DNA of 64,000 nucleotides from Microglena sp. YARC (taxonomy: Eukaryota; Chlorophyta; Chlorophyceae; Chlamydomonadales; Chlamydomonadaceae): NCBI GenBank assembly GCA_022414725.1, contig CM039463.1, positions 85,162,620-85,226,619 on the forward strand, written 5' to 3'. The stretch's first letter is position 1. Every line of letters starts with the position of its first letter. A model generated the notes under the pieces. The model had not been told where the DNA came from and searched no databases. It was given only the letters and a program-made list of their open reading frames with translations. Positions 24,901-36,900 of this stretch are shown in pieces. Position numbers and translations under genes: made by a program.

Positions 24901-27900
24901 AATGGTCAACGTTTTTTTTTCAAACAAAATTATTCTTCCCCAGCTAGCGCTGGTGTTGTTATACACCTCCTAACTCACTCTCAATCGATAGATAACACCC
25001 CTAAAAACTAGCACAACTAAACCCTAGGACTCTAAAATCTTATCCTTAGCACCACTACTAGTTCTTATCGCCTAATATAAGCCACTTTCACGTTTTACAT
25101 CCTCTTTTTGGAATTGATTTTCTACTAACCGTTTTTTCATTTTTTCTTTTTCCTTTTCTTTGCTGCTTTCACAAACATTATACTCAACTGACATTGAGCA
25201 GTAGTCACACGTAGGAGGTGCGATTTTGAGCCATTACAAATAGTAGTGCACTCACTGAACGTTTTGATACTTAGAAAGATATAGGGTCATTTCAAATGAT
25301 CGCTAAACGAAAATATAAGTACGTTTCTGCGACCCCTACGACAACCAAAACCCGAATTTGTATTATTAAACATCTTAACGTCAATAGCCATGACTGTAAT
25401 TCTTAGGACTGCTAAAGTACTTGCAATACAAGCGACTTAACTTATAGCTCTTTGAGACAACATAAACTAGACAGAGGATATCAATTCCAGTAATTACTAC
25501 CTGCTCACTGCAATATTAGTTGTCGCCGTCATAAAAAAAATCCGTCTGACCGGTAGATACCTATGGTTCAATGGCCTAAAACAAGTCAAAATGCCCCGAT
25601 TCGAGTGATGCGCTACATGGGGGTCTGAGAGGGCAGCCATATGTGCAACTGGGCAGCGAGACTACATAGCTTCGAGTTTACAAATTGCACAGACTATGAA
25701 ATATAGACGTCAGCTTAAGTCAATTACCGTACCCAAATGAGTGGTCCTATGGTATAAAGTAATTACCATGTGTCTGCCTACCATTTATGAAAGGTAAAGG
25801 CTTACTAAATTAATGGTGAATATCCACAGGGTCTGTTAGCTTATATCGCATGAGCCTGTCTGAGATCATATACAATTACTAACACAATTGCCATACCACT
25901 TACATTCAATTACCATTCAATTACTGTAGTGCCATGTAATTACCATGTTCGAATTACTATGCTACAGTGCCATATGTAATTGGCGTGGCCCTTTTATGTG
26001 TCTGCAAGCTAAACAATTGGGGCGTGTGGTCGCAAGGTAAAACTTAATTTTGTGGAAATCTATTGGGTCGCTTACAGGGGGGTCTTACAGCACTACTTGC
26101 GTCCGCAGCGTGGGAGATGTTCGTTTTTTGAGAAAACCTCTTGCAGCGTTAATGTATCGTACTACAAGTGTTTGCACCAACCTGTAATTGCTCCTGACCA
26201 TGGTCACAACCTACACAGAACTGTCAAGCGTAAAAACTGGAATTTGTCGTGCAGTTGAAATCGTCACTTCTCCGAGTATGGGGCTGGGAGGCTTACTTGT
26301 GTACTCATGAGCTTTCGGTAGAGCCGTGGATATATAAATGCTAATCTTCTACACTCGAATTCTTCCGCCATACCCTGCCACCCCTTTACCATTCAAAAGT
26401 GGTTACCGTTTCATTACTATGCAAGTGTCATGTAATCTACCCATGTGTCTGCCTACCAATTTAGTGAAGGTAAAAAGCAAATTCGGTGGAAATCCAAGAG
26501 GCAACTGAATTTGGTTTTTTGCATTCAAGGTAACATTCGGTAACAAATTTTCGTGGGGTGGGATATCCAAGGTACAGGTATTAATTGGGGTGAAATTGCC
26601 ACTTCAGCAGGGGCTTACTACTGTTGTGTGCTGGGGCGGCCGCATGAGCTTGTTCCGAGATCATGAGAGGAAGCCAGCCGTACCTCTTCTCCCGCGCCAT
26701 CTTGGTTCAGAACTCAATTCGACTTCAAACTTGAGTGGATTGACGACTCCGTCCTTGCAAGGCAGGTGTGGTTTAATGGTGTAGGGTGCTGTAGGCTATA
26801 GGGTGTGGTTTATGGTGTGTTCAAGGGTGTAGGGTATGTAGGGTATATGTTGTGTAGGTGTTCACTGATCCGTGCACTTGCAGGCCAGGTGTTTTAATGG
26901 TGTAGGGTATAGGGTGTGGTAGGGTGCAGAATATAGGGTTGTAGGTGTAGGGTGTGTTCATGGGTGTAAGCATGTAGGGTGTGTTTAATGGGTGTGAGGG
27001 TGTGGTTCAGAGGAATTTTACGGTGTATGGGTTGAGAGGGATCGTTATAGTAAGACTTATAGTCCGTAGCAGGGACAAGGTTCAAGTTCCCCGATCAAGG
27101 TCCATGGTGGACTTGATTGGCATAGCATGAGCTGGAATTCGCAGGTCAACTCATCCAATCCTCATTTTTTCTTGCCCTCAGCTGCTTTAATTCCAGTGAA
27201 TCCCCGGAATTCTTGTGTATCAAGAATACCAGGGATTGGGGGGGAGTTAAGGCACAACTTGTGAGGTCGAGCTAGATGGCACAGAGCGCATAGTCTACTG
27301 GGGCACCGTGCCGGCTGCTTCACATGCTATCAGCTATGGCCACGAGCACTGTCGTGCAGTGCAGACTGTACTGCTGGCCCCATCTCCTCTCTCTTCCTAT
27401 AAAGTAACAGTTCTTTTTCATGTTGATATGTTTACTTCACTTGTAACGAAGTACCGTATAGTGTCTGCAGTCCTATTGCTTCATTATAAAGTACCAACGC
27501 TCCTACTGTATGGCGGCCATCTTCGATTCAGAACTCATCGACTTCAGACTTAAGTGAATTACGCTCTGCACTTGCAAGGCCAAGGTGTGTTAATGGTGGC
27601 AGGGTTGTTGAGGCGTATNNNNNNNNNNNNNNNNNNNNNNNNNNNNNNNNNNNNNNNNNNNNNNNNNNNNNNNNNNNNNNNNNNNNNNNNNNNNNNNNNN
27701 NNNNNNNNNNNNNNNNNNNNNNNNNNNNNNNNNNNNNNNNNNNNNNNNNNNNNNNNNNNNNNNNNNNNNNNNNNNNNNNNNNNNNNNNNNNNNNNNNNNN
27801 NNNNNNNNNNNNNNNNNNNNNNNNNNNNNNNNNNNNNNNNNNNNNNNNNNNNNNNNNNNNNNNNNNNNNNNNNNNNNNNNNNNNNNNNNNNNNNNNNNNN

Positions 27901-30900
27901 NNNNNNNNNNNNNNNNNNNNNNNNNNNNNNNNNNNNNNNNNNNNNNNNNNNNNNNNNNNNNNNNNNNNNNNNNNNNNNNNNNNNNNNNNNNNNNNNNNNN
28001 NNNNNNNNNNNNNNNNNNNNNNNNNNNNNNNNNNNNNNNNNNNNNNNNNNNNNNNNNNNNNNNNNNNNNNNNNNNNNNNNNNNNNNNNNNNNNNNNNNNN
28101 NNNNNNNNNNNNNNNNNNNNNNNNNNNNNNNNNNNNNNNNNNNNNNNNNNNNNNNNNNNNNNNNNNNNNNNNNNNNNNNNNNNNNNNNNNNNNNNNNNNN
28201 NNNNNNNNNNNNNNNNNNNNNNNNNNNNNNNNNNNNNNNNNNNNNNNNNNNNNNNNNNNNNNNNNNNNNNNNNNNNNNNNNNNNNNNNNNNNNNNNNNNN
28301 NNNNNNNNNNNNNNNNNNNNNNNNNNNNNNNNNNNNNNNNNNNNNNNNNNNNNNNNNNNNNNNNNNNNNNNNNNNNNNNNNNNNNNNNNNNNNNNNNNNN
28401 NNNNNNNNNNNNNNNNNNNNNNNNNNNNNNNNNNNNNNNNNNNNNNNNNNNNNNNNNNNNNNNNNNNNNNNNNNNNNNNNNNNNNNNNNNNNNNNNNNNN
28501 NNNNNNNNNNNNNNNNNNNNNNNNNNNNNNNNNNNNNNNNNNNNNNNNNNNNNNNNNNNNNNNNNNNNNNNNNNNNNNNNNNNNNNNNNNNNNNNNNNNN
28601 NNNNNNNNNNNNNNNNNNGCCCCAGACGTGACTTCAATGATAAATACCAAAAACAAGTTAACCACTCACATGAGCCCTGATGCACTCTAATGTTCGATGG
28701 CCTGTAAACTCGCAAATAAACATTCCTTTAAAACACGTTGGTCTGGAAGTGTTTTATGAATCTGTGGCTTACAAAAAACTTCTTAACGGCCCATTTAAAA
28801 CAACTCTAGCATTACAATTGCGCATAATTATCATGTATAAATTAGCATATAATTAGGCACATTAAAAATTGCCATTGTACGTGTTAGCGTGGAATTTCCA
28901 TATTAAATTGCCATATTAATTAGCCATTTATATTAAGAGGCATATAAATATCCATTTAGATGAACATATAATTTCTATACAAATTTATATTTGCCACTTA
29001 CATGATTTAGCAATGTAATGAAGTACCATATAAAAGTGCCAGCTATAATTAGCATTGTAATTACCATATAAAATTAACATTTAATATGGAATGTTAAATT
29101 ACCATGTAAAATTACTCATTTTAGTAGCTATGTAATGAACCATAATGAAAATGGCATGTTACATTACCCATTTTAAAATACTGCCATATTTAAGTACCCT
29201 TTAAAAACAAGTATAACCTAACTAGATAAACTACCATGTAATTTGTCATTGTAATTATTAGCCCAATATATGTTACCCATATTATTAGCATGTTCATTAC
29301 ACGTAAATACAATATAATTAGAACTTGTAATTACCATATAATTACTATAATGCTGCCATGTACAACTTATCAAATTGTAATTATCATATTAATCGCCATT
29401 TAAATATAAGCATTGTAATTACCATATAATTAGCTTGTTATTATCATATAATTGCCGTTTTTCTTGATAATTGCCCACATGTAAAAATACAATATAATTT
29501 AGCCTTGTAATTGCCATCTAAATCACCAGTAATACCATGTAAAGACAAGAATAATTTGCTACAGGCTGGGGCAAAAATTAACATTTTGGTAAAAGGCGCC
29601 CTAACTAGTACGGACCACTAACAGCTTGCAGGCAAAACGGGGCATGATCAAGCCCACTTCAACCTCGCGACAGACATGTTATCAAGAATGTACTATATTT
29701 ACAATGTTTATTAAAAAAGTTATCTCATTTTTTCTCACCTTTCAGGGCCTGGAAAGCAGGCATGGAGTTGGGAGATCACTTGAAGGACCCCAAGAATGTC
29801 CGTGCGCGAGTTTGCAGGAGTTCAAGAAACGGATGGAAAGGAATGCGCATCGCAGAGGCTACCAGCCAACAGGTACTGATTTCATACAATTTAGTTTTCA
29901 CCCCTCTGTACCTGCCTCCCAATTGAAGGTGTAGTAGCTAGGTAAAAAACTAGAAAGTTGAAAGTAGGGATTGTGAGGAGCTCCAAGAAAGCGATGGGCA
30001 GGAATCGCATTGAAGGACTGCGTCGAGCCACACGGGGTAGTGCCATTTCATCAAGAAATTGTTTTTCCCCCCCTCTCCCCCCATTGTCTGCCTCCCAATT
30101 GAAAGTGTAACTAGTTAACACCAGAGAGGAGGGAAGTAGGTGAGTTTGAGGAGTTCAAGAATCGGCTGGAAAAGAATCGCATCGCAGAGGCTACCAGCCA
30201 TAGGTAGTTTTATTCAGTCAAACAATATTCTTTGCCCCTCTGCCTCCCTCCCAATTGAAAGAAATTAAATGGTGTAAAAACTAGAGAGGAGAAACTAGGG
30301 GAGTTGTGAGGGAGTTCAAGAAACGAGCATTGGAAAGGAATCGCATCGCTGAGGCAACGAGCCACAGGTAGTGCATTTCATCAAGAAATAGTTTTTGCCC
30401 CCTCTCCCCCCTTGTGTCTGGCCTCCCAATTGAAGGTGTAACACTTGTTAACACTAAAGAAGAGAAACTAGCGCGGGAGTTGAGGAGTTCAAGAATCAGG
30501 ACGGAAAAAGAATTGCATCGGACAGGCTACAAAGCCACAGGTAGTTTCATTTCATCAGAAAAATATTCTTGTTGCCCTTCTGCCTCCCTCCCAATTGAAA
30601 GAAATTAAATTGGTAAAACTAGAGAGCGAGAAAACTAGGGAGTGTGAGGAGTTTCAAGAAAACGATGGAAAGGAATCGCATCGCTGACGGGCAACGCAGC
30701 CACAGGTAGTGCATTTTCATCAAGAAATAGTTTTGCCCCCTCTCCCCCCTTGTCTGCCTCCCAATTGAAGGTGTAACACTAGTTAACACTTAAAGAGGAG
30801 AAACTAGGGTCGAGTTTGAGGAGTTCAAGAATCAGATTGAAAAGAACTGGCATCGGCACAAAGGCTACAAAAAGCCACAGGTAGTTTCATTTCATCAAAA

Positions 30901-33900
30901 AATATTCTTTGCCCTTCTGCCTCCCTCCCAATTGAAAGAAATTAACTTGGTAAAACTAGAGAGGAGAAAGTAGGTGAGTTTGAGGAGTTCAAGGAACGGA
31001 TGGAAAGGAATCGCATTGAAGAGGCTACCAGCCACAGTGTAGTGCATTTCAGGGTACTACATTTTGTCTGGTCAGCGCTTAAAGCACACAGATGTCAAAT
31101 TGGTCAGCGCTTTGTAGTGCAAAAAGCGCAAAAACTGCGCGCTGCCCCCACAGGGGGTTGAAAAACTGCGCGAAAGGCGCAGCGGGGCTGAAAAAGCGTG
31201 CGTGAAATCGTGCGCTGTGTAGTACCCTGACGCATTTCATCAAATAATAGTTTTGCCCTCTCTGTCTCCCTCCCAATTGAAGGTTTAATGATAACGCCTG
31301 GTGGGGCGTGGTGTTGAGGGAGCCTATCGTACGCGGGTGGGGAGCGGTCTCCTACATCAACTGGACAAGCTACCATCGCAGTAATTGAAGGTGTATGTAG
31401 TAAAAGTAGAGAGTTGAAATTTGGGGAGCTGTCTGAGGAGTTCAAGACGGGGATGGACAGGAATCGCGATGAAGAGGCTACGAGCCACAGGTACTGGATT
31501 TCGTAACAATTTTGTTTTCACCCCTCTGTCTGCTCCAATTGAAGGTGTAGCTAAGTAAAACTAGAAAGTTGAAAGTAGGGGAGTGTGAGGAGCTCAAGAA
31601 GCGGATGGGCAGGAATCGCGTTGAAGATGTGACGAGCCACAGGTAGGGACCAGGGTACTTCCAAGCGCGCGCTTGTGCGCGCTGGCGCGCTGCCTTTTTG
31701 AGCCCCACTGCGCATTTCGCCAGTTTTTTGCACCCCCCTGTGGGCGCAGCAAGCAATTTCTGCGTTTTTTGCACTACAAAGCGCAGTTTCCCCCCCCTCA
31801 AGTGCGCAAAAGCGCTGGCTAATTTGGTCAATGGAAGTACTCTGGTAGGACTGCATGTCATATGATGTTTAGACCTAAGCGAGTATGATGTCATATGATA
31901 TCATATGATATTGTATATCAATGGTAACTTAAGCCTAGACAGACCGCTGGCATCGTATGATATCATACAAACTGCATCGTATAATATTGTATATAAATGG
32001 TAACTTAAGCCTAGACAGAATGCCGGCATCACACAGCTGGACAGCTGATTGTTGTAGCTTGAAGGTGCACAGTGTTGTAGGGTACTTCCAAGCGCGCGCT
32101 TTTGCGCGCTGGCGCGCTGCCTTTTTGAGCCCCACTGCGCGTTTCGCGCAGTTTTTTGCCCCCCCCTGTGGGCACAGCAAATTTTGCGCTTTTTGCACTA
32201 CAAAGCGCAGTTTATTCCCCCTCAATTGCGCTAAAGCGCTGGCCAATTTGGTCAATGGAAGTACCCTGGTAGGGACTGGCATGTCATATGATGTAGACCT
32301 AAGGCGAGTATGATATCATATGATATCATACAAACTGAATCATATGATATTGTATATCAATGGTAACTTAAGCCTAGACAGAACGCCGGCATCACACAGC
32401 TGGGCAGCTGATTGTTGTAGCTTGAAGGTGCACTGCAGGGTACTACATTTTGTCAAATTGGTGAGCGCTTAAAGCGCACAAACGTCAAATTGGTCAGCGC
32501 TTTGTAGTGCAAAAAGCGCAAAAACGGCGCGCTGTGCCCACAGGGGGTTAAACAAACTGCGCGAAACGCGCAGTGGGCCCTCAAAAAAAGTGTGCACGAA
32601 ATCGCGGCTGCCGCGCGCGCTTTGTAGTACCCTGGTGCATGTGTTGCCACCAGGTTCATTTGAATTGGGCCAGGATTGAACTGATTCATTTTCGTGTGAA
32701 AAGCCTAGCAAATTGAACGACTCAGTGCGACCCCCAGTCCTACGTGCTGCCCCCTGAACCCGCAAAGCGCTGAACGCGAAGCCCGGGGGGGTCGGGGGGG
32801 CATTTTTGACTTGTTTAGCCAGAACCATGGGTCGCCATGTAGCAACGGGATTTTTTGAGTCGCACAACAAAAACAGTGACAGGATTAGTGTGTCGCTGTC
32901 CGTTAGTGTTAGTCAGAGACGTTAGTTAGAGTCGCTAGTCACTCGTTAGTTCTTAGTCATCAGAGACGTCAGTTAGAGTCGCTAGTTAGTCGTTAGTCGT
33001 TATTCATCAGAGACGTCAGTTAGAGTCGCTAGTTGGTCGTTAGTCGTTATTCATCAGAGACGTCAGTTAGAGTTGCTAGTTAGTCGTTAGTCGTAAGTAA
33101 TCAGAGACGTCAGTTAGAGTTGCTAGTTAGTCGTTAGTCGTAAGTCATCAGAGACGTCAGTTAGAGTCGCTAGTTAGTCGTTAGTCGTTAGTCATCAGAG
33201 ACGTCAGTTAGAGTCGCTAGTTAGTCGTTGGTTGTTAGTTAGTCAGTCATTACTTAGTTGGTTAGTTAGTAGTTAGTTAGTCGTTAGTTGTTAGTTAGTT
33301 GTCGTTAGTTGTTAGTTAGTTAGTCGTTAGTTGTTAGTTAGTTGTCGTTAGTTGTTAGTTAGTTAGTCGTTACTTAGTTGTTAGTGAGTTGTTGATTAGT
33401 CATTTTGTTAGTTAGACGTCAGTCAGAGATGGCAGTTAGAGTCGTTAGTTAGTGTTTACCCTATGATTTACCCATCTCTGTCTTAGTTGGCTATCTGTGC
33501 TTCCTTATACTTGAGTCCAGCTAGCGTGTATAATGATCCGGTTCCCTTAATCCCACTGGGCACGTCCTTCGGGGCCATTCTTGGATGTTAAAATTTTAAA
33601 AATGTCAATTTTTTCAAAATTTTCCAGCTAGCGTGGTGTTAACTCCCTCTCAGATTAACACCCCGGAGACCTATCCTTAGCACCACTGTTCTTATCGCCT
33701 ATTCTTTGTTTCTCCTTTGTTTCTACTTTTTTTCTTTTTCTTTTTCCTTTTCTTTTTCTACATTATACTCAGTGACATTGAAGAGGCGATTAGCCACAGG
33801 TAGTGGATTTCATCAAAAAATAGTTTTTGCCCCCTCAACCAACCAATTATTACATTATCACCATGTAATTGACATGTACTTGCAATACAATTAGTATACA

Positions 33901-36900
33901 ATTACCATTTAATTACTATATAAGGGCCATGTAATTACCCCATTAGTGATTACATGGCACAATATGGCATACTAGCGACAACACTATTAGACGTAGCTAA
34001 GTCATACCGTACCCAAATGAGTGGTCCTATGGTATAAGTAATTACCATGTGTCTGCCTACCATTTTGAAGGTAAAACTAAATTTGGTGAAATCCACAGGG
34101 GCTGTTACTTATATCGCATGAGCCTGTCTGAGATCATAATACAATTACTACACAATTGCCATACACTTACCATTCAATTACCATTCAATTACTGTAGTGC
34201 CATGTAATTACCATGTAATTACTATACAAGTGCCATGTAATTGCCATGTGTCTGCCTACCAATTTGGAGGTAAAACTAATTTTGTGAAATCTATTCACAG
34301 GGGCTACTACTTGCGTCGCATGAGATTGTTTGAGAAAACCGTTAAATGTATACACAAGTGCATGTAATTACCATGGGTCAACCTACCAATGTCAAGGTAA
34401 AACTGAATTTGGTGAAATCCACTTCAGAGGGGCTGTTACTTGTGTCACATGAGCTTGTCGGAGACCGTTATATAACTACTACACAATTGCCATACACTTA
34501 CCATTCAATTACCGTTCAATTACTATGCAAGTGTCATGTAATTACCATGTGTCTGCCTACCAATTTGAAGGTAAAAACAAATTCGGTGAAATCCAAGATA
34601 AAACTGAATTTGGTTGCATTCAAGGTAACAGTAATTTCGGTGAAATCCAAGGTACAATTAATTGGGTGAAATCCACTTCACAGGGGCTACTACTTGTGTC
34701 GCATGAGCTTGTCCGAGATCATGAGAGGAAGCCCAGCACCTCTCTTCCGCGCCATCTTGGTTCAGAACTCAATCGACTTCAACTTGAGTGATGACGACTC
34801 CGTGCACTTGCAAGGCCAGGTGTGTTTAATGGTGTAGGGTGTGTAGGGTATAGGGTGTGTTTATGGGTGTGTTCAAGGGTGTAGGGTATGTAGGGTATAT
34901 GTTGTGTAGGGTGTTCACGACTCCGTGCACTTGCAAGGCCAGGTGTGTTTAATGGTGTAGGGTATAGGGTGTGTAGGGTGCAGAATATAGGGTCTGTAGG
35001 GTGTAGGGTGTGTCAATGGGTGTAGCATGTAGGGTGTGTTTATGGGTGTAGGGTGTGTTCAGAGGACATTTTACGGTGTAGGGTTGAGAGGGATCCGTTA
35101 TAGTAAGACTTATAGGTCGTAGCAGGGACAGGTTCAAGTTCCCGATCCAAGGTCCATGGTTGGACTTGATTGGCATAACATGAGCGTGGAATGTCGGCAG
35201 CGTCACTCCATTCATCCTCATTTTTTCTTTGCCCCTCAGCTGATTTAATTTCAGTGAATCCCCGGAATTCTTGTGTACAAGAATACCAGGGATTGGGGGG
35301 GATGTTATAGCACAACTTGTAGGTCGCAGCTAGAGTGGCAAAGAGCGCATAGGTCCTACTGGGCCCCGTGCCGGCTGCTCCACAGTGCTAGTGCCAGCTA
35401 TGGCCACGAGCACTGTCGTGCAGTGCAGATCTGTACTGCTGCCATCTCCTCTCTTCTTCTATATAGTACATTCTTCCATGTTTGATAGTTATCTTCACTC
35501 TGTAAAACGAACGTACCGATAAGTGTCTGCAGTCTATGCTTCCATTATAAAAGTATCCCAACGCTCCTCTTATGCGCCATCTTGATTCAGAACTCAATCG
35601 ACTTCAACTTGAGTGATTACGACTCGTGCACTTGCAAGGCCAGGTGTGTTTAATGGTGCAGGGTGTGTAGGGTATAGGATGTGTTTATGGGTGTGTTCAA
35701 TGGTGCAGGGTGTGTAGGGTATAGGATGTGTTTATGGGTGTGTTCAATGGTGCAGGGTGTGTAGGGTATAGGATGTGTTTATGGGTGTGTTTACGGGTGC
35801 AGGGTATAGGATGTGTTTATGGGTGTGTTTACGGGTGTAGGGTATAGGATGTGTTTATGGGTGTGTTTACGGGTGTAGGGTATGTAGGCTATATGGTGTG
35901 TAGGGTGTAGGGTGTGTTTAGGGGGGCATTTTACTCTGTACGGTTAAGAGGGAGCCCAGCACCACCGTATTAGGCTACAAGAGCATGCTGAGTTCTACCC
36001 CCACCCCCATCCCATCCTCTGCAGGCGGCTGACCGAGGGCAGAATGGTGCAGGCAACATCATATTAGGCTACAAGCACATGCTGAGCTCAACAACGCACT
36101 CGACCTCTCTGCTCTCTTGAACCCCCTCTCACCCCCCCACCCCCACCCCACCCCCCCACCACCACCCCACTCCATCCATCTTGTGCAGACGGCTCTTCGT
36201 GGGCAGAATGGAGCAAGCAAACTCATACTAGGCTACAAGCGCATGCTCATCCCCAACAACGCACTCGACCGTCTCTGCTCTCTTGAAACTCCCTCTCACC
36301 CCACCCCCACCCCACCTCCATCCCATCTTGTGCAGGCGCCTCTTTGTGGGCAGAATGGAGCAAGCAAACTCATACTAGGCTACAAGCGCATGCTCATCCC
36401 CAACAACGCACTCGACCTCTCTGCTCTCTTGAAAACTCCCTCTCACCCCCACCCCCACCCCACCTCCATCCATCTTGTGCAGGCGCCTCTTCGTGGGCAG
36501 AATGGTGCTGGCAACATCATACTAGGCTACAAGCGCATGCTCATCCCCAACAACGCACTCGACCTCTCTGCTCTCTTGAACCCCCCTCTCACCCCCCCAC
36601 CCCCACCCCACCTCCATCCCATCTTGTGCAGGCGGCTCTTTTGTGGCAGAATGGTGCTGGCAACATCATACTAGGCTACAAGCGCATGCTCATCCCCAAC
36701 AACGCACTCGACCTCTCTGCTCTCTTGAAACCCCCCTCCCACCCCCCCACCCCCACCCCACCTCCATCCCATCTTGTGCAGACGGCTCTTCGTGGGCAGA
36801 ATGGAGCAAGCAAACTCATACTGGGCTACAAGCGCATGCTCATCCCCAACAACGCACTCGACCTCTCTGCTCTCTTGAACCCCCCTCTCACCCCCCCACC

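Larger units (their letters stand above)
28619..35690. repeat. Near-duplicate of 19990-27618 across the gap
   Basis: The order of landmarks is the same on both sides: CTCGCAAATAAACATT start, AT minisatellite, exon 2, decoy array, SINE tail, four MITEs, palindromic elements, AGAGACGTC minisatellite, exon 3 copies, GTAGGGTATAGG repeat. Differences are mostly single-base indels, dense at 28619-31000 in this copy and at 23180-27618 in the other. I infer unmerged overlapping contig ends. Confidence 0.85.

Noticed and set aside
27528..28715. Open frames spanning the N run
   Set aside because: They translate undetermined bases.
28619..35690. Genuine recent segmental duplication
   Set aside because: Identical insertion sites and flank mutations on both sides, gap-proximal indel density and the round 1000-N gap all favour an assembly overlap.
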